64,000 bases of DNA from UBA7662 sp036787895 (GTDB lineage Bacteria > Bacteroidota > Bacteroidia > UBA7662), in the NCBI GenBank assembly GCA_036787895.1, contig DAIQOK010000008.1, forward strand, positions 71,105 through 135,104, given 5' to 3'. Shown here in pieces: positions 6,399 to 14,331 of the stretch (position 1 is its first letter; each line of letters opens with the position of its first letter). A program made the translations under genes and the position numbers. The notes beneath the pieces are model-generated. The model searched no databases. It saw nothing but the letters and a program-made list of their open reading frames with translations, and was not told where the DNA came from.

Positions 6399-8603
6399 CT
6401 ATAAGCGGATATCAATACCAGCGGTAACAAATGTAGGCAGGCCAACCCGTATGCCTTGTGGCCGGCGACTTACCATATAACGTTCATTGGTGAGGTTTTT
6501 AACGGCCAAGTTCACGCTAATACGCTTGTTAATGGCATATAAGGCCGTAGCATCAATGACCGTATAGGCGGCAATACGGCCTTCCTGACCGTTGGCGGTA
6601 GCTGATGTTCTATTGAGGATGTCGCCATACTGCTCACCCACATGGTTGGCTACCACACGCATAGCGAAGCCACTTTTATGTTCGAAACTTAAGGTAGCTG
6701 TCATTAACCATTCCGGTGCATAAGGAGTGCGATTGCCACTAATATTGAGGGTGTCATTTGCTTGAGCAACAAAACGGTCGGAAGCGAAACGAGCATCGAT
6801 ATAAGTCGCCATAAGTTGCAATTGCAGGCTGTAGTTTTGTTCGAGTAACTGACCAAAATCAAGTGCCGAAGCAAATTCAATGCCCTGGTGGAGGGTTTTG
6901 CCACCGTTAACCAGACCTGCACCGGCACCACCGCTTGACTGACTTACCGGAATAATTTGATTGCTGAAATCGAGTCTGAATGCAGTTAATTCTATAGAGA
7001 TTGCAGCATTGGGTTGCATACGAGCACCTACTTCTGTATTCCAACTCAGCTCGGCATCAAGGGCTTGTACCGCACCACTACCGTCGATGGCATCTTTAAC
7101 ACGGGGGGGAGCGAAACCACGGTGAATACCTGCAAAAAGGGTGGTATTGGAGTTTAGATTCCAATTCAGTCCAATGCCTGGGATAAGCTGATTGACGGCA
7201 CTACCGGCAACCAAAGTGGTGTCGCGAACAACATTATTAAAACGACGTCGGGCGATGTCGCGCTCGTAATTGAAGTTTTCGTAGCGCAAACCAGCGGTCA
7301 AACTGATTTTATCGGTGAGATCTGTACGGTTTTGGACGAAAACGCTTGCAGCTAAACCGGTTCTGATCTCATTTTCGAGCATATCTCCACTCCGGGCATC
7401 GGTTTTTCGGCCTTGCAGGAGTTGCTCGTAGGCCCGTTCAAATTGAAGTCGTACACCACCATCCAGTTGTTGTGCCCTGCCCAAGGCCTGGTATTGGTAA
7501 TTTAACCTGCTTTCGGCACCTGCTACCTCGAATTGACGATTGCGGTGGGTGGTGGTTTCACGCATAAAAATGGCACCATTCGAAATGCTGCTATCACCCC
7601 ACATTTGCCCGGTGAAATTCGCCGGTGGTGTATTGCTGCTGGCATTGGTCGAAAAATCCTGTCGCTGCCAGTCGCGGGTAGTGGTATAAGCGTAGGCAGT
7701 GGTTTTTAAAGAAAGGCGTTTGGTCCACTGGTATTGATGGGTGGTGCTCAAGGCATATCGACGTACATTCAATCGATCGTCGGGGGCCATGAGTACAAAA
7801 TCCTGATTGGCCTGGTCAAACATACTTTGTGTAAGCCCGATATAGGTGGCATTGGAGTTTTCATCGTAAATGCCAAGTTTTACGCCAATGCTGGATTTAT
7901 CCGATAAACGGAATTTGAGTTTGGTGCTAAAGTCGTGGATAGAGAAGCCGGCATGGCCAAGCTGTTCGGCTTGTTTGTGGAGATAATTGATCATCACCCC
8001 TGTATTACCGTTTGTCTGACTGTGCCGCAATTGGCCGCTGAAATAACCACTTCCACCGGCCCGGAATTGAAAATTTGTTTCGGGAGATAAGGTAGGATCG
8101 GCAGTAATATAGTTGATGACCCCACCTATGGTTTGTGGCCCGAACAAGATCTGACCGCTGCCCTTGATGATTTCCACCCGTGACATGCGATCGATGGCAG
8201 GGGTATAGTACATTTCAGGTTCTCCATAAGGGTTGAGTGCAACAGGAATGCCATCTTCGAGTATCAAGACATTTCTGCTACGATCAGGATCGAGACCACG
8301 AATGCCAATATTGGTACGGAGGCCACTGCCTTCTTCATCAACCACATGCACGCCCGGCGAACGACGCATGATTTCATTCCCACTGACTGGAGCCAAAAGC
8401 TGTATTTCACGCCGATTCACAACTGTGACCGATCCAGGTGTGTGTTGAAAAACACCTGTTTGTTCCGCCATAATTTCGATTTGGGGCATTGTGAACTGTA
8501 AGGTATCACCTGGTCGGGCTACTAGTGGTTGTTGAATTTGCGCAGCAGAATTTAAGTGGAGAAAGAGCAAAACTGCCAGCAAAGAGGTAGAAATATATTT
8601 CAT
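6399..8603 (-). CDS. TonB-dependent outer-membrane receptor, FecA-like
   Basis: A 734-aa protein with a signal peptide (MKYISTSLLAVLLFLHLNSAA), a plug domain at about residues 45-170 (SVTVVNRREI, IGIRGLDPDRSRNVLILEDGIP, RVEIIKGSGQILFGPQTIGGVINY) and a 22-strand barrel ending in AGIDIRL. The plug is closest to the Fe(III)-dicitrate/FecA class. There is no CarboxypepD-like N-terminal extension and no SusD partner, so iron-chelate or similar small-ligand uptake is more likely than glycan uptake. It is monocistronic, with its own promoter and terminator. The ligand is not provable from sequence. Confidence 0.88.
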   Translation of the reverse strand: MKYISTSLLAVLLFLHLNSAAQIQQPLVARPGDTLQFTMPQIEIMAEQTGVFQHTPGSVTVVNRREIQLLAPVSGNEIMRRSPGVHVVDEEGSGLRTNIGIRGLDPDRSRNVLILEDGIPVALNPYGEPEMYYTPAIDRMSRVEIIKGSGQILFGPQTIGGVINYITADPTLSPETNFQFRAGGSGYFSGQLRHSQTNGNTGVMINYLHKQAEQLGHAGFSIHDFSTKLKFRLSDKSSIGVKLGIYDENSNATYIGLTQSMFDQANQDFVLMAPDDRLNVRRYALSTTHQYQWTKRLSLKTTAYAYTTTRDWQRQDFSTNASSNTPPANFTGQMWGDSSISNGAIFMRETTTHRNRQFEVAGAESRLNYQYQALGRAQQLDGGVRLQFERAYEQLLQGRKTDARSGDMLENEIRTGLAASVFVQNRTDLTDKISLTAGLRYENFNYERDIARRRFNNVVRDTTLVAGSAVNQLIPGIGLNWNLNSNTTLFAGIHRGFAPPRVKDAIDGSGAVQALDAELSWNTEVGARMQPNAAISIELTAFRLDFSNQIIPVSQSSGGAGAGLVNGGKTLHQGIEFASALDFGQLLEQNYSLQLQLMATYIDARFASDRFVAQANDTLNISGNRTPYAPEWLMTATLSFEHKSGFAMRVVANHVGEQYGDILNRTSATANGQEGRIAAYTVIDATALYAINKRISVNLAVKNLTNERYMVSRRPQGIRVGLPTFVTAGIDIRL

Positions 8604-8630
8604 TAATTAGATTGATTATAAATAGCGAGA

Positions 8631-8661
8631 CAAAAGTAAGGCCCGCTACGGAGATTACAAG
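8631..8661 (-). promoter_or_regulatory. Promoter of the TonB-dependent receptor gene
   Basis: On the minus strand CTTG (8661-8658), a 19-nt spacer and TACTTTTG (8638-8631) match the Bacteroidota consensus; the leader to the ATG at 8603 is about 20 nt. No clear Fur box was recognised next to it. Confidence 0.55.
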
Positions 8662-8737
8662 TCTTATTCATAATTAATCTAAATAAAAATACAGGAAATT
8701 GATTAAGTTATTGACTATCAACTTAAAAATCGGCCAT

Positions 8738-8770
8738 AAAAAAAGGCGCTTCCGAACTGGGAAACGCCTT
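8738..8770 (-). terminator. Terminator of the WD40-like propeller gene
   Basis: On the minus strand AAGGCGTTTCC / GGAAGCGCCTT (one G-T pair) with a 6-nt loop is followed by TTTTTTT, 20 nt after the stop codon of the propeller gene. Confidence 0.85.
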
Positions 8771-8790
8771 CAGTAGGATTTTAAGTTTGG

Positions 8791-9933
8791 TTAATCTACC
8801 CAATCTACCACAAAAACATTGGTATCGCGGGTACCGCCATTGTCACGATTGGAAGAAAACGACAGCTTTTTACCGTCGGGCGAAAACATAGGGAAAGAAT
8901 CGAAAGTAGAGTCAAAGCTCACCTGACGCAGTCCTTTTCCGTCGATACCAATCATGAACAGATTAAAAGGGAAGCCTCTTTCTGTATGGTGATTGGAGGA
9001 GAAAATGATGCGTTTTCCGTCGGGATGAAAGTAAGGTGCCCAATTGGCTTTGCCTAAATTGGTGATCTGACGTAGGTTTTTGCCATCTACATCAACCACA
9101 AACAACTCCATCTCGGTAGGGGCAACCAAACCTTCTTTCAGCAAATCTTTGTATTCCTTTATGGCTTCCGGGGTATTTGGTCGAGAAGCTCGGAAGATGA
9201 GCTTTTTGCCATCCGGTGAAAAAAATGCACCACCATCGTATCCCAGCTGATTCGTGATTTGTTTGACATTTTTGCCATCAATATCCATGATGTAAAGATC
9301 GAGATCACCATTCCGTGTACTGGTAAATACAATTTTATCGCCTTTGGGCGAAACCGTCGCTTCTGCATCATAGCCGGGGCTATTGGTCAGTTGCTTGACA
9401 ATTTTACCTTGCATATCGGCAACAAAGATGTCGTAACCCGGATCTATGGGCCACAGGTATTTGCGGTCGTTGCGGGCCGGCGGAGGTGGCGGACAGCTAT
9501 CTCCAGCGAGATGGGTTGAGGCATATATCACGGTTTTATCGCCTGGCATGAAATAGGCACAGGTGGTGCGACCTTTACCGGTACTAACCATGGGCACTTC
9601 CGACGGTGGTTCATTTACGTTGGGAAGCACAAAAATCTGGTCGCATGCAACGCCCCAATCCGGGTTGTTCGATTGAAAAACGAGCTTTTTACTGTCGAAG
9701 CTCCAGTAAGCCTCTGCATTATCACCGCCGGCAGTAAGCTGCACCATATTTTTGAAGTTTACCTCCTTATCGAGGGGCTGACTTTTTGATTTTTGTTCAC
9801 CGTCAGTCGCTGCCTCCATTTGAAGCGTAGGTAGGGGTGGGCTAGCAGAGAGTTCAGGTACCTGGGCCTGGCCGGTTTGTTGCGTAAAAAAGGCTATTCC
9901 GAGGCTGAATAGACAGGCTAATTTCTTTTCCAT
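8791..9933 (-). CDS. Exported TolB/WD40-like beta-propeller protein
   Basis: A 380-aa protein starting at the ATG at 9933, because it gives a clean signal peptide (MEKKLACLFSLGIAFF...GQA) and because a longer frame would cross the divergent promoter. It contains repeated PD40/TolB-type blades with the motifs SPDGKKLIFRASR, HPDGKRIIFSSNH, SPDGKKLSFSSNR and SPKGDKIVFTSTRNGD, four or more repeats in total. Such proteins fold as six-bladed propellers in the periplasm. It is not TolB itself, as there is no TolB N-terminal domain and no tol-pal neighbours. Function is unknown; peptidase-linked or sensory roles are possible. Confidence 0.8.
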   Translation of the reverse strand: MEKKLACLFSLGIAFFTQQTGQAQVPELSASPPLPTLQMEAATDGEQKSKSQPLDKEVNFKNMVQLTAGGDNAEAYWSFDSKKLVFQSNNPDWGVACDQIFVLPNVNEPPSEVPMVSTGKGRTTCAYFMPGDKTVIYASTHLAGDSCPPPPPARNDRKYLWPIDPGYDIFVADMQGKIVKQLTNSPGYDAEATVSPKGDKIVFTSTRNGDLDLYIMDIDGKNVKQITNQLGYDGGAFFSPDGKKLIFRASRPNTPEAIKEYKDLLKEGLVAPTEMELFVVDVDGKNLRQITNLGKANWAPYFHPDGKRIIFSSNHHTERGFPFNLFMIGIDGKGLRQVSFDSTFDSFPMFSPDGKKLSFSSNRDNGGTRDTNVFVVDWVD

Positions 9934-9965
9934 GGTTGTTATGCTGAATAAGTATTGAAATCGGC

Positions 9966-9991
9966 TAATTTTGTGATTCATTGCAAAAATA
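9966..9991. promoter_or_regulatory. Divergent -7 elements for the propeller and TPR genes
   Basis: TAATTTTG on the plus strand (9966-9973) is suitably placed for the TPR gene at 10001, and TATTTTTG on the minus strand (9991-9984) for the propeller gene at 9933. Both fit TAnnTTTG, but neither has a clear TTTG at -33, so this is tentative. Confidence 0.35.
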
Positions 9992-10000
9992 GGGTATATA

Positions 10001-11014
10001 ATGACTTTACGCAGTTGCGGACGCTGGTTCGTGCTTTTATTTGTAGCGGTTGCCTGTAGCAATAGCCCGGAGCAAACGGAAAACGAGCCGCAGGAAAACG
10101 TTGTTGCTGAGGTAGATAGTGTGTTGCGCCATTGGAATATAGCCATTGCCCGCAACCCGCGCGATGCGAATGCGTATTACGAACGCGCCCGCTATTGGCA
10201 GGGGAAAGATAGGGTAGATGACGCCCTGGCCGACCTGAAAAGTGCTCTTTTGCTCGACACCACCAATGCCAATTATTTCTATACCCTGGGTGAACTTTAC
10301 TTCAAAATAGGCGCCTTACCCGAGGCCGATGAAGTTTTGGCGGTGGCCACAGTCAAAAATCCTAAACTCGCCAAAGCCTATGTCAAAAGAGGTGAATTCG
10401 CTTTTTATCAGAAATTGTATAACTCCGCCATAAAACACATCAATGATGGATTACGTCAGGATGTAAATTATGCGCCAGGTTATTTTTGGAAAGGCATGGT
10501 TTACCTGGAGCAGAACAATGAAAAGCAAGCCATATCCGGATTTCTGACTGCTATCGAACAGGATCCGGATTACCATGAAGCCTATATGCAGCTGGGGCTT
10601 TTGTACAGTGCCAAAAACGATAGTAAAGCGCACGATTATTTCACGAACGCCTTAAGAACAGACCCTCTGAGCATAGAAGCCAGATATGCCCGGGCCATGT
10701 TTTTGCAGGATAGGGGATATGCCGACAGTGCACGACAAGATTATCGTGTGATCTTGCAGCAAGACTCTTTGCACAGCATATCACTCTTTAATTTGGGTTA
10801 CCTCAGCATGATGGAGGAAAAATATACCGATGCCATAGGCTGGTATACCCGTGCCATCGAAAGCGACCCGAGCTACAACCAGGCTTTTTATAACCGGGGG
10901 TTGTGTTATGAGCTGGCCGGCGACAAACAAAAAGCCGCCAACGACTTTAAACGTACACTTACCCTGGCACCGGCTTACGACTTGGCGGTAACCGCCCTCA
11001 AACGACTCAAATAA
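10001..11014 (+). CDS. TPR-repeat lipoprotein
   Basis: A 337-aa protein with a lipoprotein signal (lipobox VAVAC, Cys20) and then about eight tetratricopeptide repeats covering residues 45-335; typical units are NAYYERARYWQGKDRVDDAL and QAFYNRGLCYELAGDKQKAA. It is probably an outer-membrane or periplasmic lipoprotein that scaffolds protein-protein contacts. It ends 2 nt before the ATG of thrS, so it is co-transcribed with the translation operon, a linkage that does not itself reveal a translational role. Confidence 0.82.
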   Translation: MTLRSCGRWFVLLFVAVACSNSPEQTENEPQENVVAEVDSVLRHWNIAIARNPRDANAYYERARYWQGKDRVDDALADLKSALLLDTTNANYFYTLGELYFKIGALPEADEVLAVATVKNPKLAKAYVKRGEFAFYQKLYNSAIKHINDGLRQDVNYAPGYFWKGMVYLEQNNEKQAISGFLTAIEQDPDYHEAYMQLGLLYSAKNDSKAHDYFTNALRTDPLSIEARYARAMFLQDRGYADSARQDYRVILQQDSLHSISLFNLGYLSMMEEKYTDAIGWYTRAIESDPSYNQAFYNRGLCYELAGDKQKAANDFKRTLTLAPAYDLAVTALKRLK

Positions 11015-11016
11015 TC

Positions 11017-12960
11017 ATGAATATACAGGTTTTTTTGCCCGACGGCAGCGTGCGGGAATTGGCAGCAGGAAGCAGTTCGCTCGACTTGGCCAAAAATATC
11101 AGTGAGGGGCTGGCTCGTGTAGTCCTGGCCGCAGAAGTGAATGGCGAAGTATGGGATTTAAGCCGTGTTTTGCCCGATCAGGCCAAAGTAAAGTTGTTGA
11201 AATGGGAAGACGATGCCGGTAAAAATACCTTCTGGCATTCATCGGCCCACCTTTTGGCAGAAGCGCTCGAAGCACTATATCCCGGAGTTAAATTCGGTAT
11301 TGGTCCTCCCGTGGAGCACGGTTTTTATTACGATATCGACTTCAACGGTCAGGCTTTTTCATCGCTCGATTTTGAGAAGGTAGAAGCTAAAATGCTCGAA
11401 TTGGCACAACAGGCCAATGTTTTCGAGCGGAGAGAAGTCAGCAAAGGCGAGGCCCTGGCTTATTTCGAGGCAAAGGGAGATCAATACAAAGTAGAGTTAC
11501 TCCAAGACCTGGAAGACGGAAAAATCACCTTTTACCAACAAGGCAATTTTACCGATCTCTGTCGCGGACCACATATTCCTGATACCGGCCGCATCAAAGC
11601 CATCAAACTACTGAATACCGCCGGTGCCTACTGGCGTGGCAACGAAAAAAACCAGCAACTGACCCGCATATATGGCATTACCTACCCCAACAGCAAAGAG
11701 CTGAAGGAGTACCTGTTCATGCTGGAAGAAGCCAAAAAACGTGACCACCGCAAGCTGGGTAAGGAGCTGGAATTATTCACTTTCAGCGAAAAAGTAGGTA
11801 TGGGTTTGCCTTTATGGCTGCCAAAAGGGGCTTTATTACGTGAGAAACTGGAAAATTTCATGCGTAAAGCACAAACCAAGGCCGGTTACCAGCAAGTCAT
11901 CACCCCACACATCGGTGCTAAAGACTTATACGTTACTTCCGGTCATTGGGATAAATACGGCAAAGATTCTTTCAGGCCCATTACCACGCCACATGAAGGC
12001 GAGGAGTATTTGCTCAAGCCGATGAACTGTCCGCACCATTGCGAGATTTACAAAAGCAAACCACGTTCCTACCGCGATTTGCCCGTTCGACTCGCCGAAT
12101 TCGGGACCGTTTACCGTTACGAAATGAGCGGTGAACTTCATGGATTGACCCGGGTAAGAGGATTTACGCAAGATGACGCACACCTATTCTGCAGGCAGGA
12201 CCAGGTAAAAGATGAGTTCAAAAAAGTCATCGACCTTGTGTTGCATACCTTTAACGTTTTAGGCTTCAGTGATTATACCGCTCAGATTTCTTTGCGGGAT
12301 CCCGAAAACAAAGAAAAATATATTGGTACCGACGAAGCCTGGGAAAAAGCCGAAACAGCCATTATCGAAGCCGCTGCCGAAAAGGGGTTGAAGACTGTTA
12401 CTGAGCTCGGTGAGGCCGCATTTTATGGTCCAAAACTCGACTTTATGGTCCGCGACGCCCTCGGCCGCAAATGGCAGTTGGGCACTATACAAGTCGATTA
12501 CAACCTCCCGGAGCGCTTTGAGCTCGAATATACCGGTAGCGACAACCAAAAATACCGGCCGGTAATGATACATCGGGCACCTTTTGGTTCGATGGAACGT
12601 TTTGTAGCAGTATTGCTTGAACATTGCGGTGGTAACTTCCCATTATGGCTCTCGCCGGAGCAGGTGGCCGTATTACCAATCAGTGAGAAATTCAAAGAAT
12701 ACACGCAAAAAGTTTCAGAGAATCTGATTAATTCCGATATTCGCAGCTTCATTGACGACAGAGACGAAAAAATAGGACGCAAAATCCGTGACGCGGAAGT
12801 CAAAAAAGTGCCCTATATGCTCATAATCGGTGAAAAAGAACAAGAAAACGGACAAGTCGCTGTGCGCAAGCACGGTCAGGGAGACCTGGGTGTGATGAGC
12901 ATGGAAGCGTTTGTTGACTTGATCAAATCAGAAACAAACACAGAAACGAACAAAAACTAA
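11017..12960 (+). CDS. thrS: Threonyl-tRNA synthetase
   Basis: A 647-aa class II aminoacyl-tRNA synthetase charging tRNA-Thr. In order it has a TGS domain (about 1-62), the editing domain with the HSSAH motif (about 75-225), the catalytic core (about 245-540) and an anticodon-binding domain (about 545-645). Zinc-site residues that select threonine are visible as Cys338 (NCPHHC), His389 (DDAHLF) and His519 (MIHRAP). It is followed after 13 nt by infC, the usual thrS-infC-rpmI-rplT order. No T-box leader was recognised upstream. Confidence 0.97.
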   Translation: MNIQVFLPDGSVRELAAGSSSLDLAKNISEGLARVVLAAEVNGEVWDLSRVLPDQAKVKLLKWEDDAGKNTFWHSSAHLLAEALEALYPGVKFGIGPPVEHGFYYDIDFNGQAFSSLDFEKVEAKMLELAQQANVFERREVSKGEALAYFEAKGDQYKVELLQDLEDGKITFYQQGNFTDLCRGPHIPDTGRIKAIKLLNTAGAYWRGNEKNQQLTRIYGITYPNSKELKEYLFMLEEAKKRDHRKLGKELELFTFSEKVGMGLPLWLPKGALLREKLENFMRKAQTKAGYQQVITPHIGAKDLYVTSGHWDKYGKDSFRPITTPHEGEEYLLKPMNCPHHCEIYKSKPRSYRDLPVRLAEFGTVYRYEMSGELHGLTRVRGFTQDDAHLFCRQDQVKDEFKKVIDLVLHTFNVLGFSDYTAQISLRDPENKEKYIGTDEAWEKAETAIIEAAAEKGLKTVTELGEAAFYGPKLDFMVRDALGRKWQLGTIQVDYNLPERFELEYTGSDNQKYRPVMIHRAPFGSMERFVAVLLEHCGGNFPLWLSPEQVAVLPISEKFKEYTQKVSENLINSDIRSFIDDRDEKIGRKIRDAEVKKVPYMLIIGEKEQENGQVAVRKHGQGDLGVMSMEAFVDLIKSETNTETNKN

Positions 12961-12966
12961 GGAGGA
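12959..12966 (+). promoter_or_regulatory. Strong Shine-Dalgarno sequence that sets the infC start
   Basis: AAGGAGGA overlaps the thrS stop codon and lies 8 nt before the ATC at 12974. Most genes in this window lack such a site, so its presence here supports the non-standard start of infC. Confidence 0.75.
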
Positions 12967-12973
12967 AAGAACT

Positions 12974-13534
12974 ATCGCACAAACACCCCCGGCGTTTTCA
13001 CGTGGTAACAGACGTGAAAAGGAGATAGACCCTATCAACGAAAACATCCGCGTACCAGAAGTGCGCTTGGTTGGAGAAAACGTAGAGAATGGTGTTTATC
13101 CCACAGCCAAAGCCATTAAGCTTGCCGATGAATTGGGTCTCGACCTGATCATGATTACCGATAAAGCCAACCCCCCGGTTTGCCGTATTGGAGATTACAG
13201 CAAGTACGTTTACGAAAAGAAAAAGCGTGAGAAGGAAATCAAAGCGAATACTGCCAAAACAGTAATCAAAGAAATCCGCTTCGGCCCAAATACCGACGAC
13301 CACGATTTTCAATTCAAACTCAAGCATGCCAAAGAATTCCTCAAAGAGGGTTCGAAGGTAAAAGCCTATGTGCACTTCAAAGGAAGAGCCATCGTATTTA
13401 AGGACAGAGGCGAATTATTGCTGCTGACCTTTGCCCAGGAGTTAGACGAATATGGTAAGGTGGAAAGCCTTCCAAAATTGGAAGGAAAACGTATGTTTTT
13501 GTTTCTTGCCCCCAAGACTGCCCCAAAAAAGTAA
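12974..13534 (+). CDS. infC: Translation initiation factor IF-3, with ATC start codon
   Basis: A 186-aa IF-3 that binds the 30S subunit and checks start-codon pairing. The frame upstream of the first ATG/GTG-type codon (GTG, 13061) reads AQTPPAFSRGNRREKEIDPI and NENIRVPEVRLVGENVENGV, the conserved IF-3 N-terminus, so translation must begin well before 13061. No ATG, GTG or TTG exists there; the ATC at 12974, 8 nt after AAGGAGG, is the only well-placed start. Rare AUU/AUC/AUA starts are known for infC in other bacteria and let IF-3 limit its own synthesis. The N-domain spans about 15-85 and the C-domain about 95-183. Confidence 0.9.
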   Translation: MAQTPPAFSRGNRREKEIDPINENIRVPEVRLVGENVENGVYPTAKAIKLADELGLDLIMITDKANPPVCRIGDYSKYVYEKKKREKEIKANTAKTVIKEIRFGPNTDDHDFQFKLKHAKEFLKEGSKVKAYVHFKGRAIVFKDRGELLLLTFAQELDEYGKVESLPKLEGKRMFLFLAPKTAPKK

Positions 13535-13555
13535 TACACGCTCAAACACACAGAT

Positions 13556-13756
13556 ATGCCTAAGATGAAAACTCACTCCGGTGCCAAAAAAAGGTTTACC
13601 CTTACCGGATCAGGAAAAATCAAGCGTAAACATGCTTACAAACGTCACATCCTGACCAAAAAATCGACGAAAAGTAAGCGCGAAAACACCCACAGTGCTT
13701 TGGTTGACAAAACCAACGAAGCGCTGATCAAACGTCTTTTAACCATCGGAAAATAA
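13556..13756 (+). CDS. rpmI: 50S ribosomal protein L35
   Basis: A 66-aa, very basic protein beginning MPKMKTHSGAKKRF, the family signature, with the KRKHAYKRHILTKKS core. It lies 21 nt after infC and 49 nt before rplT in the conserved infC-rpmI-rplT operon. It is a structural component of the large subunit. Confidence 0.97.
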   Translation: MPKMKTHSGAKKRFTLTGSGKIKRKHAYKRHILTKKSTKSKRENTHSALVDKTNEALIKRLLTIGK

Positions 13757-13805
13757 TCGAGTCAGTTTACAAGAGTCGCAAGACCACTGATAAAAATTAA
13801 ACATT

Positions 13806-14150
13806 ATGCCTAGATCAGTCAACCACGTCGCATCACACGCCCGACGCAAAAAAATCATGAAAATGGCGAAGGGTTATTTCACAACCCGTTCGACCGTTTA
13901 CACTGTAGCCAAAAACGCCGTTGAAAAAGGCCTCGGTTACGCTTACCGTGACCGCAAGGTGAAGAAGCGTCACTTCCGCTCTTTGTGGATTACCCGTATC
14001 AACGCTGCTGCCCGTATCGAGGGTATGTCGTATTCGCTGTTCATCAACAAGGTGGGCAAAGCTGGTATCGGCATCAACCGCAAAGTATTGGCCGACCTCG
14101 CCATGAACCACCCTGAAGTTTTTTCGGCTGTGGTGAACAAGGTTAAGTAA
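13806..14150 (+). CDS. rplT: 50S ribosomal protein L20
   Basis: A 114-aa protein of normal length with the long basic N-terminal extension (MPRSVNHVASHARRKKIMKM) and the conserved RDRKVKKRHFRSLWITRINAA block. It is needed for early 50S assembly and in other bacteria represses rpmI-rplT by binding its own mRNA; no leader structure was proved here. It is the last gene of the operon, with a strong terminator after it. Confidence 0.97.
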   Translation: MPRSVNHVASHARRKKIMKMAKGYFTTRSTVYTVAKNAVEKGLGYAYRDRKVKKRHFRSLWITRINAAARIEGMSYSLFINKVGKAGIGINRKVLADLAMNHPEVFSAVVNKVK

Positions 14151-14170
14151 GCCTTACAACGTTTAAACAA

Positions 14171-14207
14171 ACAAGCCGCCCGGTATTCCGGTGCGGCTTT
14201 TTTTGTT
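14171..14207 (+). terminator. Terminator of the thrS-infC-rpmI-rplT operon
   Basis: AAGCCGC / GCGGCTT, with an inner CCGG / CCGG pairing, is followed by TTTTTTT, about 25 nt after the rplT stop codon. Confidence 0.9.
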
Positions 14208-14219
14208 TGGGCTCGGCAA

Positions 14220-14266
14220 TTTTTAACGCAGAAGGCACTGAGCAAAAAAAGTTTAGCAGAGCAAAG
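14220..14266 (+). repeat. Dispersed intergenic repeat, copy A
   Basis: It begins TTTTTAACGCAGAAGGCACT and ends GTTTAGCAGAGCAAAGG. The same opening (TTTTTAACGCrGA) recurs at 16071-16117 (inverted) and 58528-58611, and the same ending (GCwGAGCAAAGG) recurs in the inverted copy. All copies are intergenic. Confidence 0.5.
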
Positions 14267-14331
14267 GCAAAATTTTGTTTTAGTGGTTTCAGCTGATTGC
14301 TTCTAAATCAATATCTAGACAAACTTCAGTC

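Noticed and set aside
13061..13534. GTG at 13061 as the infC start
   Set aside because: It would cut off the conserved IF-3 N-terminus encoded in frame from 12974.
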